A stretch of 64,000 bases of DNA. Source: Nitrosarchaeum sp. (GTDB lineage Archaea > Thermoproteota > Nitrososphaeria > Nitrososphaerales > Nitrosopumilaceae). Both the position numbers and the translations under genes were made by a program. The stretch spans positions 124,001 to 188,000 of the forward strand of contig BGOU01000002.1 of assembly GCA_003569705.1 (NCBI GenBank). The letters are read 5' to 3'. The notes under the pieces are model-generated. The model was given only the letters and a program-made list of their open reading frames with translations, did not search any database and was not told where the DNA came from. Positions 54,383 to 62,764 of this stretch are shown here, piece after piece (the first letter of the stretch is position 1; each line of letters starts with the position of its first letter).

Positions 54383-55297
54383 TTAGATTTCTATGCCTGA
54401 AATTGCACTCTTTACACTTTGTACGGCTGTATCAAACAACTGTCTTTCTTCGGCATTTAGATCCAATTCGATTATTTTTTCAACGCCTTTCTTTCCAATT
54501 ACTGCCGGAACTCCTATTGTGACATTTGAATGACCATATTCCCCATCAAGATACGTTGCAACCGGTATCACTTGTTTTCTGTCTCTTACAACTGATTCAA
54601 TCATTGCAGAAATTGCATTTCCTGGAGCATGTACTGTTGCACCTTTTAATTCAATAACCTTGGCTGCAACTTGTTTTGTGTTTTGAACAAGTTCATCTAA
54701 TTTTTGTTTTGGAAGAAATGATGACAGTGGAATTCCTGAGACTGAAGAGAATCTTGGCAGAGGTAACATATTTTCACCATGTTCTCCAATCACAAGTGCT
54801 CTAATAGAATCACGAGAATGCCCAGTAGCTTCGTGGATAAATTGTCTGAATCTTGATAAATCTAACATTCCACCCATCCCAAATACTCTGCTTCTATCAA
54901 ATCCTGAAACCTTGTAAGTAATGTATGCCATAGGATCAAGCGGATTTGTCACCGGAATTATCATTGAATCATCGGCATATTTTTTGATATTTTCTACGAT
55001 GCTTTTCACAATAGTTGCATTGATCTTTAAAAGATCCATTCTTGTCATTCCTGGTTTTCTTCCCGAACCTGCTACTACTACTACTATGTTGGAACCTTTC
55101 ATATCTGCAAAATTATTAGAACCCTTCACTTCTACATCGATTCCTTGTTCTGATAGCATGTGATTGATATCCATTGCTTCACCTTGTGGTAATCCCTCTG
55201 CAACATCAAGTAATAATATTTGATCATCTAATCGCTTTAATGCTGAGAATAAAGCTGCATCTCCACCAACTTTTCCTGAACCTATTATTGTAATCAT
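54383..55297 (-). CDS. mdh: Malate dehydrogenase (LDH/MDH superfamily)
   Basis: This 304-residue protein has the NAD(P) fold [15 protein letters not shown], then the substrate loop [14 protein letters not shown] with arginines suited to malate/oxaloacetate, [12 protein letters not shown], and [12 protein letters not shown] with the catalytic histidine. The arginine at the specificity position (RKPGMTR) supports MDH over LDH. It sits between larB and larC, directly upstream of larB; a shared regulation with the nickel-pincer genes is possible, and a link to 2-hydroxyacid metabolism is inference. Confidence 0.92.
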   Translation of the reverse strand: MITIIGSGKVGGDAALFSALKRLDDQILLLDVAEGLPQGEAMDINHMLSEQGIDVEVKGSNNFADMKGSNIVVVVAGSGRKPGMTRMDLLKINATIVKSIVENIKKYADDSMIIPVTNPLDPMAYITYKVSGFDRSRVFGMGGMLDLSRFRQFIHEATGHSRDSIRALVIGEHGENMLPLPRFSSVSGIPLSSFLPKQKLDELVQNTKQVAAKVIELKGATVHAPGNAISAMIESVVRDRKQVIPVATYLDGEYGHSNVTIGVPAVIGKKGVEKIIELDLNAEERQLFDTAVQSVKSAISGIEI

Positions 55298-55358
55298 AAA
55301 TTGAGCTGTCTATTTTCAATAATTAAATCTAATGAAATTTTTTATCTATTTAGATAGA

Positions 55359-55367
55359 ATTTATATG
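55359..55367 (+). promoter_or_regulatory. TATA box of the larC-larE-nifS operon
   Basis: ATTTATATG about 23-31 bases before ATG 55390, consistent with a leaderless larC message. Confidence 0.55.
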
Positions 55368-55389
55368 CATTTTTGATAATTTTCAATCT

Positions 55390-56622
55390 ATGGTTGTTGT
55401 TATAGATCCTCAAATTGCAGGCATATCTGGCGATATGCTTCTTTGCTCTTTGGTGGATTTGGGTGCAAATAAAGTCAAAATTATTGATGGTATTAAATTA
55501 TCTAACAAATTTCTACCTGATTCAATCATTAAACAAATTGATTTTAAAAAAATAGAAAAACATGGTATAGAGGCAACTGCGCTGTTTTTAGAAATTGATG
55601 AACATGTTCATGAAAGAAAGGGAATTGAAATAAAAAAAGCAATTATAGCCTCAACCAATGAAATTGGCCTTTCCAATCGAGCAAAAATTTTTGCAGAATC
55701 TTGTATTGACACACTGATTTTTTCTGAATCTCATATTCATGGTTTACCTATAGATTCAGTTCATTTTCATGAAGCATCTAGTATTGATACTTTGATAGAT
55801 ATTGTTGGAACTGCAATTGCAATAGATGATTTAGGTATGTTTGATGAAGAAATTATTTGTATGTCTATTGCTGTGGGTGGAGGAAATGTAACCTTTTCTC
55901 ATGGTACTATGTCTAATCCTGCAAATGCCATTCTTGAAATCTTAAAAAATTCTAAATTATCTATTCATGGTAATCAAGTAAAAGATGAATTGACTACTCC
56001 TACAGGTGCCAGCATTCTTGTAAATCTCTCAAAAACTTCAATGGATTATTATCCATCAATGCAGGTAACGTCTATTGGGTATGGTGCAGGCAAAAAAAAC
56101 TTTGATGAATTTTCAAATGTGTTAAAAATTGTAAGAGGAACACAAAAAAATAATTTTCAATTAGATTCTGTTAAAATTTTAGAAACCAATGTTGATGACG
56201 TGTCTGGAGAAATTATTGGAAATCTAATTGAAAAAATCATGAATAAAGGTGCAAAAGATGTTTCTATTTATCATGGTATTACAAAGAAAGGAAGACCAAC
56301 AAATCTCATATCTGTAATTTGTGATGATGCATCCATGCATGAAATCATGGATATTTTAGTAATTGAAGCTGGAACTTTGGGAATTCGTGTCACTACTTCA
56401 AATCGTTTTATCGTCCCAAGAACAACTCATGATGTTAAATTAATTCTTGATGGAACTGAATTTGTAGTAAAATACAAAGTTTCATCCTTTAAAGGAAAAA
56501 ATGACTTTAAAATTGAATTTGATGACTTGAAGTCCATCTCAAACACATTAAACAAGTCAATAAAGGAAACAGAATCATTGATTAGAAAAGAGATTATGCA
56601 GTTAGATGTTGATTATGGCTAA
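55390..56622 (+). CDS. larC: LarC, nickel insertase for the nickel-pincer nucleotide
   Basis: 410 residues. N-terminal signature DPQIAGISGDMLLCSLVDLGA; VHFHEASSIDTLIDIVGTA; SHGTMSNPANAILEIL; ETNVDDVSGEIIGNLIEKIM. LarC inserts nickel in a CTP-dependent step, the last step of cofactor assembly. Lactobacillus makes it through a programmed frameshift (larC1/larC2); here it is one continuous frame. It overlaps larE by 8 bases from larE's preferred start. Confidence 0.92.
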   Translation: MVVVIDPQIAGISGDMLLCSLVDLGANKVKIIDGIKLSNKFLPDSIIKQIDFKKIEKHGIEATALFLEIDEHVHERKGIEIKKAIIASTNEIGLSNRAKIFAESCIDTLIFSESHIHGLPIDSVHFHEASSIDTLIDIVGTAIAIDDLGMFDEEIICMSIAVGGGNVTFSHGTMSNPANAILEILKNSKLSIHGNQVKDELTTPTGASILVNLSKTSMDYYPSMQVTSIGYGAGKKNFDEFSNVLKIVRGTQKNNFQLDSVKILETNVDDVSGEIIGNLIEKIMNKGAKDVSIYHGITKKGRPTNLISVICDDASMHEIMDILVIEAGTLGIRVTTSNRFIVPRTTHDVKLILDGTEFVVKYKVSSFKGKNDFKIEFDDLKSISNTLNKSIKETESLIRKEIMQLDVDYG

Positions 56623-57412
56623 ACTTGATGATCTAATTGATTGGTTTGGAAACAAAAACAAAGTGATAATTGCTCTTTCAGGTGGAGTGGATAGTGCACT
56701 TGTAGCATATGCTGCGTTTCAAAAATTAGGACATTCTGCCATTGCAGTTACTGCTGACTACAAAACTTTATCAAAAGAGGAACTTGAAACAGCCAAACAA
56801 ATTTGTTCAGAGATAGGAATCAGACAAATTCTTTTAGATTATGATGAGCTTCAAAATGAAGAATTTGTCAAGAATGCATCTGATCGTTGTTTTCACTGTA
56901 GAATGGAATTAGGTGATCATTTGATTACTTTGGCAAATGAACATGATGTTAAATTTATTGTCGATGGGACTAATTTGGATGATTTAGGTGATTATAGACC
57001 TGGAATTGAAGCATTAAAAAGAAATGGTATTAGAAGCCCACTAGTAGAAACCAATTTTACAAAAAATGAAATCAGAAGAACTGCAAAACTGATAGGATTA
57101 TCTGTATATGATAAACCATCTAATTCTTGTTTAGCATCACGTATTCCTTGGGGACAAAGAGTTACAACTGAAAAATTAACTCGAATAGAATTAGGAGAAA
57201 CAATTGTTAAACAAATTACAAATTTAAAACAAGTTAGAGTCAGGGATCTTGATGGGATTGCTAAAATCGAAGTGGATAAAGATCGAATTTCTGTTTTTGA
57301 AGATAATATTTTAGCTGAAATTACCAATAAATTAAAATTAATTGGATTTTTATCAGTTCAAATTGATTCTGAGGGATATAGACCAGGAAAAATTAACGTG
57401 ATTACTGATTGA
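56615..57412 (+). CDS. larE: LarE, sulfur transferase for the nickel-pincer nucleotide
   Basis: 265 residues from ATG 56615 (MAKLDDLIDWFG). PP-loop ATP pyrophosphatase motif LSGGVDSALVAYAA; RCFHC near residue 91; the sacrificial cysteine is probably C172 in PSNSCLASRIPWG, matching the L. plantarum Cys176 context. LarE gives up a cysteine sulfur (or uses a cluster-bound sulfide in other types) to make the two thiocarboxylates. The next gene is a cysteine desulfurase, a plausible sulfur supplier. Confidence 0.92.
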   Translation: MAKLDDLIDWFGNKNKVIIALSGGVDSALVAYAAFQKLGHSAIAVTADYKTLSKEELETAKQICSEIGIRQILLDYDELQNEEFVKNASDRCFHCRMELGDHLITLANEHDVKFIVDGTNLDDLGDYRPGIEALKRNGIRSPLVETNFTKNEIRRTAKLIGLSVYDKPSNSCLASRIPWGQRVTTEKLTRIELGETIVKQITNLKQVRVRDLDGIAKIEVDKDRISVFEDNILAEITNKLKLIGFLSVQIDSEGYRPGKINVITD

Positions 57413-58575
57413 TATATCTGGATAATGCAGCATCAACACAGATTCATGACGATGTCTTAGAAGCAATGTTGCCATATCTTAAGGAACAGTATGGTAATCC
57501 TTCATCGATACATCGTTATGGTCGATTGGCCAATAAAGCTATAGAAAAAGCTAGAAAACAAATTGCTATGCTGATTAATGCAGATCCTTCTGAAATTTTA
57601 TTTACTTCTGGAGGTACTGAATCCAATAATACTGCACTTTATGGAATTGCAGCGAAAAAACCTCGTTCTCAAATAATTACTTCATCTATTGAACATGATG
57701 CAATACTTGAACCATGTAAAAAATTAGCAAAAGATGGATTTGATGTGATCTATTTGCCTGTTGATAATCATGGAGTAGTGAATCTATCTATTCTGAAAAA
57801 TTCTCTCTCTGATAACACCTGTCTTGTTTCAGTTATGTTTGGAAATAATGAGATGGGGACAATAGAGCCAATTGCACAAATTGCTCAATTATGTAATGAA
57901 AGAAATATTCTGTTTCATACAGATGCAGTTCAAGCTGTAGGAAAAATTGCAATCGATGTAAAAAAATTAGGTGTGGATTTACTTTCTATATCATCTCATA
58001 AAATTAATGGACCAAAAGGAATTGGAGCATTATACATTAGAAAAGGAATTGATCTAATTCCAATTATTTTAGGAGGAGGTCAAGAACACGGTTTACGTTC
58101 AGGCACAGAAAATGTGGCAAATATTGTAGGATTTGGAAAAGCATGTGAACTTGCTAAACTCAATTTATCTGAAAATATTTCTCATATGAAAAACCTTCGC
58201 GATAATCTTGTTGCAGCAATTCTCAGGGAAATTCCAGGTGTTACTCTTAATGGACATACTGAAAACAGACTACCTAATAATGCTCATTTTACTTTTCTTG
58301 GAGTTGCTGGTGAAGATTTGATTATAAAATTGGATGAGTATGGTATATGTGCATCAACAGGTTCTGCATGTTCAGTACATACACAAAAAGCATCTCATGT
58401 TTTACAGGCTATGGGATTCTCACATGAGCAGATTACTGGTTCGTTAAGATTGACACTTGGATTGTTTAATAATCAACAACAAATAGATGAAACTGTAAAT
58501 ATCTTAAAAAAAGTGACTGCTGAACTTCGTTCGGTCTCACCATTTAAGAAAAATATTCTTTTAACTAAATTCTAA
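57409..58575 (+). CDS. Cysteine desulfurase (IscS/NifS type)
   Basis: This 388-residue PLP enzyme has SSHKINGPKGIGALYI (Schiff-base lysine) and the active cysteine in STGSACSVHTQKASHVLQAMG, as in group I desulfurases. The start TTG 57409 gives MIYLDNAASTQ, the usual family start, and overlaps the larE stop by four bases. It delivers sulfur for Fe-S clusters, tRNA thiolation or, by position, LarE. Convergent with the first PEFG gene; 3' overlap 4 bases. Confidence 0.93.
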   Translation: MIYLDNAASTQIHDDVLEAMLPYLKEQYGNPSSIHRYGRLANKAIEKARKQIAMLINADPSEILFTSGGTESNNTALYGIAAKKPRSQIITSSIEHDAILEPCKKLAKDGFDVIYLPVDNHGVVNLSILKNSLSDNTCLVSVMFGNNEMGTIEPIAQIAQLCNERNILFHTDAVQAVGKIAIDVKKLGVDLLSISSHKINGPKGIGALYIRKGIDLIPIILGGGQEHGLRSGTENVANIVGFGKACELAKLNLSENISHMKNLRDNLVAAILREIPGVTLNGHTENRLPNNAHFTFLGVAGEDLIIKLDEYGICASTGSACSVHTQKASHVLQAMGFSHEQITGSLRLTLGLFNNQQQIDETVNILKKVTAELRSVSPFKKNILLTKF

Positions 58576-59372
58576 ATATGGATTTGAAATTTATTTTTTG
58601 TAACTACTATTGTTGTTATCATTCCTATTACTAGAATCATAACTGCGATTGTACCGAATTCTGGAATTATAGTCGTACCTATTATTTCAATATCTGAATC
58701 CCCTTGTTCAAAATTGATTGTAATTACTCTGGTGTTTGAATCTGTTATCGTTTCTTGGTATGGTGCCTCAATTCCGTCTATTATTATTATGAATGTGTCA
58801 TCTGTTTTATCTTGTTTTTTTGCATCAAGTGCTTCTCTTGGAATCTCTAATGAAATAGATCCATTATCGGTAGATTCGATTACTACTATTAATGCAAAAA
58901 TATCCTTATCGATCAGCATATTTTTTACAATTCCACCCTCTATGGAGTATTGTACATCAAATGTGCCCTGATTACCTGCATCTACTTCAAATGTTTTTGT
59001 TGCAACAGGGGTATCTGTTTTTGGTGAAAAATTAAATTGAGTTTCTGCAATGTTTTCTTTTCCAAATGTTGTTTTTACTGTGTACTCTCCTGCTTTAGAC
59101 CATAGAGGACCTTCTGCAATTACTGTATGTGAATAACTACCGTCTTCTGCTACAGTGATTTGTGCAATATCTACTAAATTACCTTGGCTGAAAATTTGTA
59201 TTGTCACGGGAGTACCTGTTATGATGGTACTTACTTTGCCTGAAACTACTATTGTTTCTCCTTCCTTATAGGAATTAGAATCTGTTTTTACAGAAATCAA
59301 AGATTCTGCAAAAACTGGCAAAGTAAAAACAATTAATAAAATTAAAAATCCTGAAATAATTCTAGTTTTCAT
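58572..59372 (-). CDS. PEFG-CTERM secreted Ig-like protein (diverged tail)
   Basis: 266 residues. Signal peptide 1-22 (ends PVFA). One Ig-like domain (residues 25-118: NSYKEGETIVVSGKVST...LVDIAQITVAEDGSYSHT...PLWSKAGEYTVKT), then a second beta domain, then the sorting tail IPEFGTIAVMILVIG followed by a basic end. The tail DNA still shares about 38 bases (58634-58672) with the other three PEFG genes, but the last residues differ (TIVVTKNKFQIHI). Function unknown; probably processed by an archaeosortase-like enzyme. Confidence 0.8.
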   Translation of the reverse strand: MKTRIISGFLILLIVFTLPVFAESLISVKTDSNSYKEGETIVVSGKVSTIITGTPVTIQIFSQGNLVDIAQITVAEDGSYSHTVIAEGPLWSKAGEYTVKTTFGKENIAETQFNFSPKTDTPVATKTFEVDAGNQGTFDVQYSIEGGIVKNMLIDKDIFALIVVIESTDNGSISLEIPREALDAKKQDKTDDTFIIIIDGIEAPYQETITDSNTRVITINFEQGDSDIEIIGTTIIPEFGTIAVMILVIGMITTIVVTKNKFQIHI

Positions 59373-59420
59373 AAAGTTAATGGTTGTATGATTCTATATT
59401 TCCTTTACTATCTTAAAATG

Positions 59421-59553
59421 AAAAAATGAAAAAAGTTGTGAATTTAGTATCTTGGCATAATGCTTAGTCTTGATTTTGCAGAAACTGCAATTATTGATAT
59501 AATTGCTACTGCTAGAATCATAACTGCGATTGTACCGAATTCTGGAATTACAA
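59421..59553 (-). repeat. PEFG tail-terminator repeat, copy A (133 bp)
   Basis: Identical to copy B (60562-60694) over 133 bases and to copy C (61489-61604) over 116 bases. It encodes the PEFG sorting tail, the stop codon and the T-rich terminator. The ectodomain DNA upstream is not similarly conserved. Confidence 0.9.
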
Positions 59554-60292
59554 AGGTACCTACCACTTCAATTTTTTCAGTGCCTGCTGGGAACATTACT
59601 GTGACTTGATTGCCACTAATTTCTACATCATCCCATTCTTGTCCATCCACAAGTACCATGAAGATACCGTTAAGGATTGATTCATCTGGAGTTAATGTGA
59701 GTATTCCATCTTGTTCTGCACTAATTCTAACGATAATTGAATTATCATTATTGTTTATGCTTGCACCAGTTACCATTCCGCTTGAAATGCTGTATGGTAC
59801 ACAATAATCGCCCTTTAGATATAACTCTGAAGAACTGCAATTGTCTGAGCTAGCTGAAGTTTCACCAGTTAGTTCAACAAGTGCTTTGTTATTTTGAGAA
59901 GCCCCATAGTTGACTTTAATGGTGTATGTACCATCGTGTTTCCACAATCCACCTTCTGTGTTGAGAGTCGTTTCAAAACTACCGTCATTATTCACATCTA
60001 TCTGTGCAATTGTAACGACAGAATTTAATGGACTCGCAACAGTAAGTATTACTGGATTTCCAGAAATATTTGCTACTTTACCGTGTACTGTAATTTTGTC
60101 ATTGTGATCATAGATTGTTCTATCTGTCCAAACAGATATTGGAATATCCATAAGCAACATTTGATTTGCTGCTTTTCTTCCAGCATCTGTTTCTTCACAA
60201 CCTACACATGCTTGAGCATATGCTGATGACATGGTTAAAGTACCGACTGCAGTCAAAACGGCTAATAGCACGAACGACGTACGGTTGTTCAT
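59444..60292 (-). CDS. PEFG-CTERM secreted Ig-like protein, paralogue 2
   Basis: 282 residues. Signal peptide about 1-27 (MSSAYAQA). The mature start has CVGCEE, a CxxC absent from its neighbours. Ig-like domain (VWTDRTIYDHNDKITVHGKVAN...VVTIAQIDVNNDGSFETTLNTEGGLWKHDGTYTIKVNYG), a second domain with C-x18-C spacing of its own, then VIPEFGTIAVMILAVA and basic tail KSRLSIMPRY. The 3' 130 bases match paralogues 3 and 4. TATA on the minus strand at about 60318-60334. Confidence 0.82.
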   Translation of the reverse strand: MNNRTSFVLLAVLTAVGTLTMSSAYAQACVGCEETDAGRKAANQMLLMDIPISVWTDRTIYDHNDKITVHGKVANISGNPVILTVASPLNSVVTIAQIDVNNDGSFETTLNTEGGLWKHDGTYTIKVNYGASQNNKALVELTGETSASSDNCSSSELYLKGDYCVPYSISSGMVTGASINNNDNSIIVRISAEQDGILTLTPDESILNGIFMVLVDGQEWDDVEISGNQVTVMFPAGTEKIEVVGTFVIPEFGTIAVMILAVAIISIIAVSAKSRLSIMPRY

Positions 60293-60317
60293 CTTATTTG
60301 CGAATTGAACCCGTCTC

Positions 60318-60334
60318 TATTTATGTATATTTAA
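60318..60334 (-). promoter_or_regulatory. TATA region of PEFG paralogue 2
   Basis: Minus-strand TTTAAATATACATAAAT lies 26-42 bases upstream of the start at 60292. Confidence 0.5.
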
Positions 60335-60427
60335 AAAAGATTCTGGAGAAACAGAGGGGGTTAGTATACTGATCTTTTCATGTTTACTTCGGGGGTTTAA
60401 TAAAAATATAATTCAGGAGATCAAGTT

Positions 60428-60601
60428 TTGAACGATATTTTTACAATAATTATTAGTTCAGGAATTATGGTTGTATTGTCTTTTCTAGGCGGATACTATA
60501 CATATGATTACTTAAGGAGGATAAAATTTGTGATCGAACCACGTAGATTACCCAGAATCTTAAAAAATGAAAAAAGTTGTGAATTTAGTATCTTGGCATA
60601 A
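60428..60601 (+). CDS. Possible 57-residue membrane protein in the PEFG spacer
   Basis: TTG 60428 follows a Shine-Dalgarno-like GGAGA (60417-60421) by 6 bases and a TATA-like TTTAATAAAAATA at about 60397. The frame encodes one hydrophobic helix (IFTIIISSGIMVVLSFLGGYY), then RRIKFVIEPRRLPR, and ends in the antisense of the PEFG repeat (KNEKSCEFSILA). Either a genuine small protein whose 3' end has been overwritten by the repeat, or chance. Confidence 0.4.
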   Translation: MNDIFTIIISSGIMVVLSFLGGYYTYDYLRRIKFVIEPRRLPRILKNEKSCEFSILA

Positions 60602-60694
60602 TGCTTAGTCTTGATTTTGCAGAAACTGCAATTATTGATATAATTGCTACTGCTAGAATCATAACTGCGATTGTACCGAATTCTGGAATTACAA
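60562..60694 (-). repeat. PEFG tail-terminator repeat, copy B (133 bp)
   Basis: Same block as copy A. It diverges immediately upstream of the tail codons (after ...TTACAA on the plus strand). Confidence 0.9.
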
Positions 60695-61439
60695 CGCCGT
60701 CTTTTATTCCAACTTCAATAGAATACTTGTATCTAGGATCATCGCCTTGTTGAGCTACAATTGTGTATTGACCATCTTGGTTCCATAATGGACCTCCAGT
60801 TGTGATGTCTTTAAGAAAGCGACCATTTGAATCTAGAATTGGTGCAAATTGATCAACGACAACTACGTTTCCGTTTGGTGCTGTTACTTTCATTGTGATA
60901 GTATTTGCACTGTCTGTAGTTCCACTTAGGGCAATTATATTAGATCCTGCTATGGCATTTGCTTCTTTAATTAACAAACCTGTTCTTACTGTAACTTTTG
61001 GTTCAAAAAATCCCGTTTCTAAAGTGGATTCAGTTACATTTGTTTCTGAAGTTTTACCATTGATTACTTCGACACGAAGTGATGCTTTATACAATGAACT
61101 TCCATGTGGGCTTTGTTCAACTTTAATTGTATATACTCCACTTTCTTTCCACATTGGATTTACTATGAATTCTGTGGCAAAGTCACCATTTGCATCAGGT
61201 GTTACTTGATCAATACTAACTACATTTAGACCTGGAGAAATTACTGTAAATGTTATATCTGTAATTTGTGATCTTGTATGTCCACTAACTGATATAGTAT
61301 CTGACCCGTCTAAAGCTGTAGCTGAAATTGACATTCCTGTACCTTGAGCAAAAGCATCCTGTTGAATTGAAGTTATTGAAATTATTGACAATGCCATTAG
61401 GGCTAGTGCTATTGATGTTGTTGAACGTTTCAAATTCAT
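60585..61439 (-). CDS. PEFG-CTERM secreted protein with two Ig-like domains, paralogue 3
   Basis: 284 residues. Signal peptide about 1-31 (ends DAFAQ). Unlike its neighbours it has two clear copies of the Ig-like unit, at about residues 33-130 (SISATALDGSDTISVSGHT...VVSIDQVTPDANGDFATEF...MWKESGVYTIKVEQ) and 150-245 (NVVVVDQFAPILDSNGRF...PLWNQDGQYTIVAQQG), followed by VIPEFGTIAVMILAVA and the basic tail KSRLSIMPRY. Function unknown; likely a surface protein. Confidence 0.82.
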   Translation of the reverse strand: MNLKRSTTSIALALMALSIISITSIQQDAFAQGTGMSISATALDGSDTISVSGHTRSQITDITFTVISPGLNVVSIDQVTPDANGDFATEFIVNPMWKESGVYTIKVEQSPHGSSLYKASLRVEVINGKTSETNVTESTLETGFFEPKVTVRTGLLIKEANAIAGSNIIALSGTTDSANTITMKVTAPNGNVVVVDQFAPILDSNGRFLKDITTGGPLWNQDGQYTIVAQQGDDPRYKYSIEVGIKDGVVIPEFGTIAVMILAVAIISIIAVSAKSRLSIMPRY

Positions 61440-61463
61440 TCTAATTTGAAAACGGTTACTTGG

Positions 61464-61480
61464 TATTTATATATATTTTT
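61464..61480 (-). promoter_or_regulatory. TATA region of PEFG paralogue 3
   Basis: Minus-strand AAAAATATATATAAATA lies 25-41 bases upstream of the start at 61439. Confidence 0.5.
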
Positions 61481-61488
61481 AAAAAGAG

Positions 61489-61604
61489 AAAAAATGAAAA
61501 AAGTTGTGAATTTAGTATCTTGGCATAATGCTTAGTCTTGATTTTGCAGAAACTGCAATTATTGATATAATTGCTACTGCTAGAATCATAACTGCGATTG
61601 TACC
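61489..61604 (-). repeat. PEFG tail-terminator repeat, copy C (116 bp identical)
   Basis: Identical to copies A and B until base 61605, where the codon for the tail phenylalanine region begins to differ (CCAAATTC versus CCGAATTC), a synonymous type of change. Confidence 0.88.
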
Positions 61605-62336
61605 AAATTCTGGGACTACAACAGTACCTATTATCTCGATTTCCTCAGCACCTGCTGGGAATTGTATTGTTAGTGTTCTATCTGTAGATGTTGTAATTTC
61701 CTCAAAGTCAACTTCTTCTCCGTCTACTAAGACAAAGAATGTATCATCTTGATCACCAGTCTTTGCATCAATCAAAGCTCTTGGCAATGTAATGACAAGT
61801 GAACCATCCTGACTTGCAGTTATTGCTATTGTCAGGGAGTGTGAGGCTACATCGGGAGTAATGCTAACAAGCTTACCACCAGTTATCTTGTAGCTGACCA
61901 TAAAGTCAGTACCAGGAACTGCAATTGTGGTTCCCTCTTTACTTGGTACAGTTCCTGTTGAACCGCCAAATGTAAATGTGGTTTCTGATGTACGAGATTC
62001 GGTTCCATAGAGTACTTCAATTGTGTATGTTCCGTCAGCTTTCATAAGTGCTCCACCTGCAGTTAATTCAGTACTGAATTTTTTATCTGAACCAACGTCA
62101 ATTTGTGCAATTGTTACTAAATTGCCGTTTGGTGCTATTACTCTGAGGCTAACAGGATATCCTGAAAGAAGGTCTCTTACTTCTCCAGTTACTAAGATTG
62201 TGTCACCGTCTTCATATGATGGCTTATCTGTAGTAACAACGATTGAATCTGCTATTTGTCCAAATGCTGGTGCTAAACCAATACTTGCAATAATAATTGC
62301 AGATAAGGCAAACACCGATAGATGAGTATTCATCAT
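61512..62336 (-). CDS. PEFG-CTERM secreted Ig-like protein, paralogue 4
   Basis: 274 residues. Signal peptide about 1-27 (ends PAFGQ). Ig-like domain (VTTDKPSYEDGDTILVTGEVRD...LVTIAQIDVGSDKKFSTELTAGGALMKADGTYTIEVLYG), then a second domain (VSYKITGGKLVSITPDVASHSLTIAI...PAGAEEIEIIGTVVV) and the PEFG tail identical to paralogues 2 and 3. Shares its second domain with the 58572 protein. The mature protein has no cysteine. TATA on the minus strand at about 62355-62364; leaderless start probable. Confidence 0.83.
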   Translation of the reverse strand: MMNTHLSVFALSAIIIASIGLAPAFGQIADSIVVTTDKPSYEDGDTILVTGEVRDLLSGYPVSLRVIAPNGNLVTIAQIDVGSDKKFSTELTAGGALMKADGTYTIEVLYGTESRTSETTFTFGGSTGTVPSKEGTTIAVPGTDFMVSYKITGGKLVSITPDVASHSLTIAITASQDGSLVITLPRALIDAKTGDQDDTFFVLVDGEEVDFEEITTSTDRTLTIQFPAGAEEIEIIGTVVVPEFGTIAVMILAVAIISIIAVSAKSRLSIMPRY

Positions 62337-62499
62337 TTTTACGCCCGAATTTATCCTATTTAAGGTTGTGAAAAATATTGTTGACTAAAAAGAAAAAAGA
62401 CTGGTTTTTGCAGAATTTCAGATTAGATATATATTAACCTGAGCGTGACTTTTTGACAGTTTGTGTGTATTATTTACTGTTACATTTAATGTTCGTCAT

Positions 62500-62506
62500 G
62501 GAGGTT
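62500..62506 (+). promoter_or_regulatory. Strong Shine-Dalgarno site of rpoH
   Basis: GGAGGTT ends 6 bases before ATG 62513. It is unusually strong for this genome, where many messages look leaderless, and fixes the start of rpoH. Confidence 0.8.
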
Positions 62507-62512
62507 TTGTAA

Positions 62513-62764
62513 ATGGCAACTAAGAAAAATCAAGTTCTTGTACCTGATCATATCTATGTGCCAAAACATGAAATCATGTCAAAACAAGAAGCTGAGGAAG
62601 TTTTAAAAAAATACAATTGCAAACCTACTGAATTACCATTAATTTTTGTAAACGATCCTGCGATATTGGGACTAGGTGTTAAACCCGGTGATATGATAAA
62701 AATCACAAGAAAAAGCCCAACTGCCGGTGAGAGTCTTTATTATCGATACGTGGTGGAAGTTTAG
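62513..62764 (+). CDS. rpoH: DNA-directed RNA polymerase subunit H (Rpb5 C-terminal domain)
   Basis: This 83-residue protein is the archaeal Rpb5 equivalent, lacking the eukaryotic jaw domain. The family text VPDHIYVPKHEIMSKQEAEEVLKKYN, LPLIFVNDPAI and GVKPGDMIKITRKSPTAG is complete. It begins the polymerase operon and its stop (TAG) ends one base before the rpoB ATG. Strong ribosome-binding site upstream. Confidence 0.96.
   Translation: MATKKNQVLVPDHIYVPKHEIMSKQEAEEVLKKYNCKPTELPLIFVNDPAILGLGVKPGDMIKITRKSPTAGESLYYRYVVEV

Noticed and set aside
59421-61604. Insertion-sequence ends or attachment sites
   Set aside because: The 133-base repeats lie in the same place and orientation in paralogous genes, have no terminal inverted repeats and no transposase nearby.
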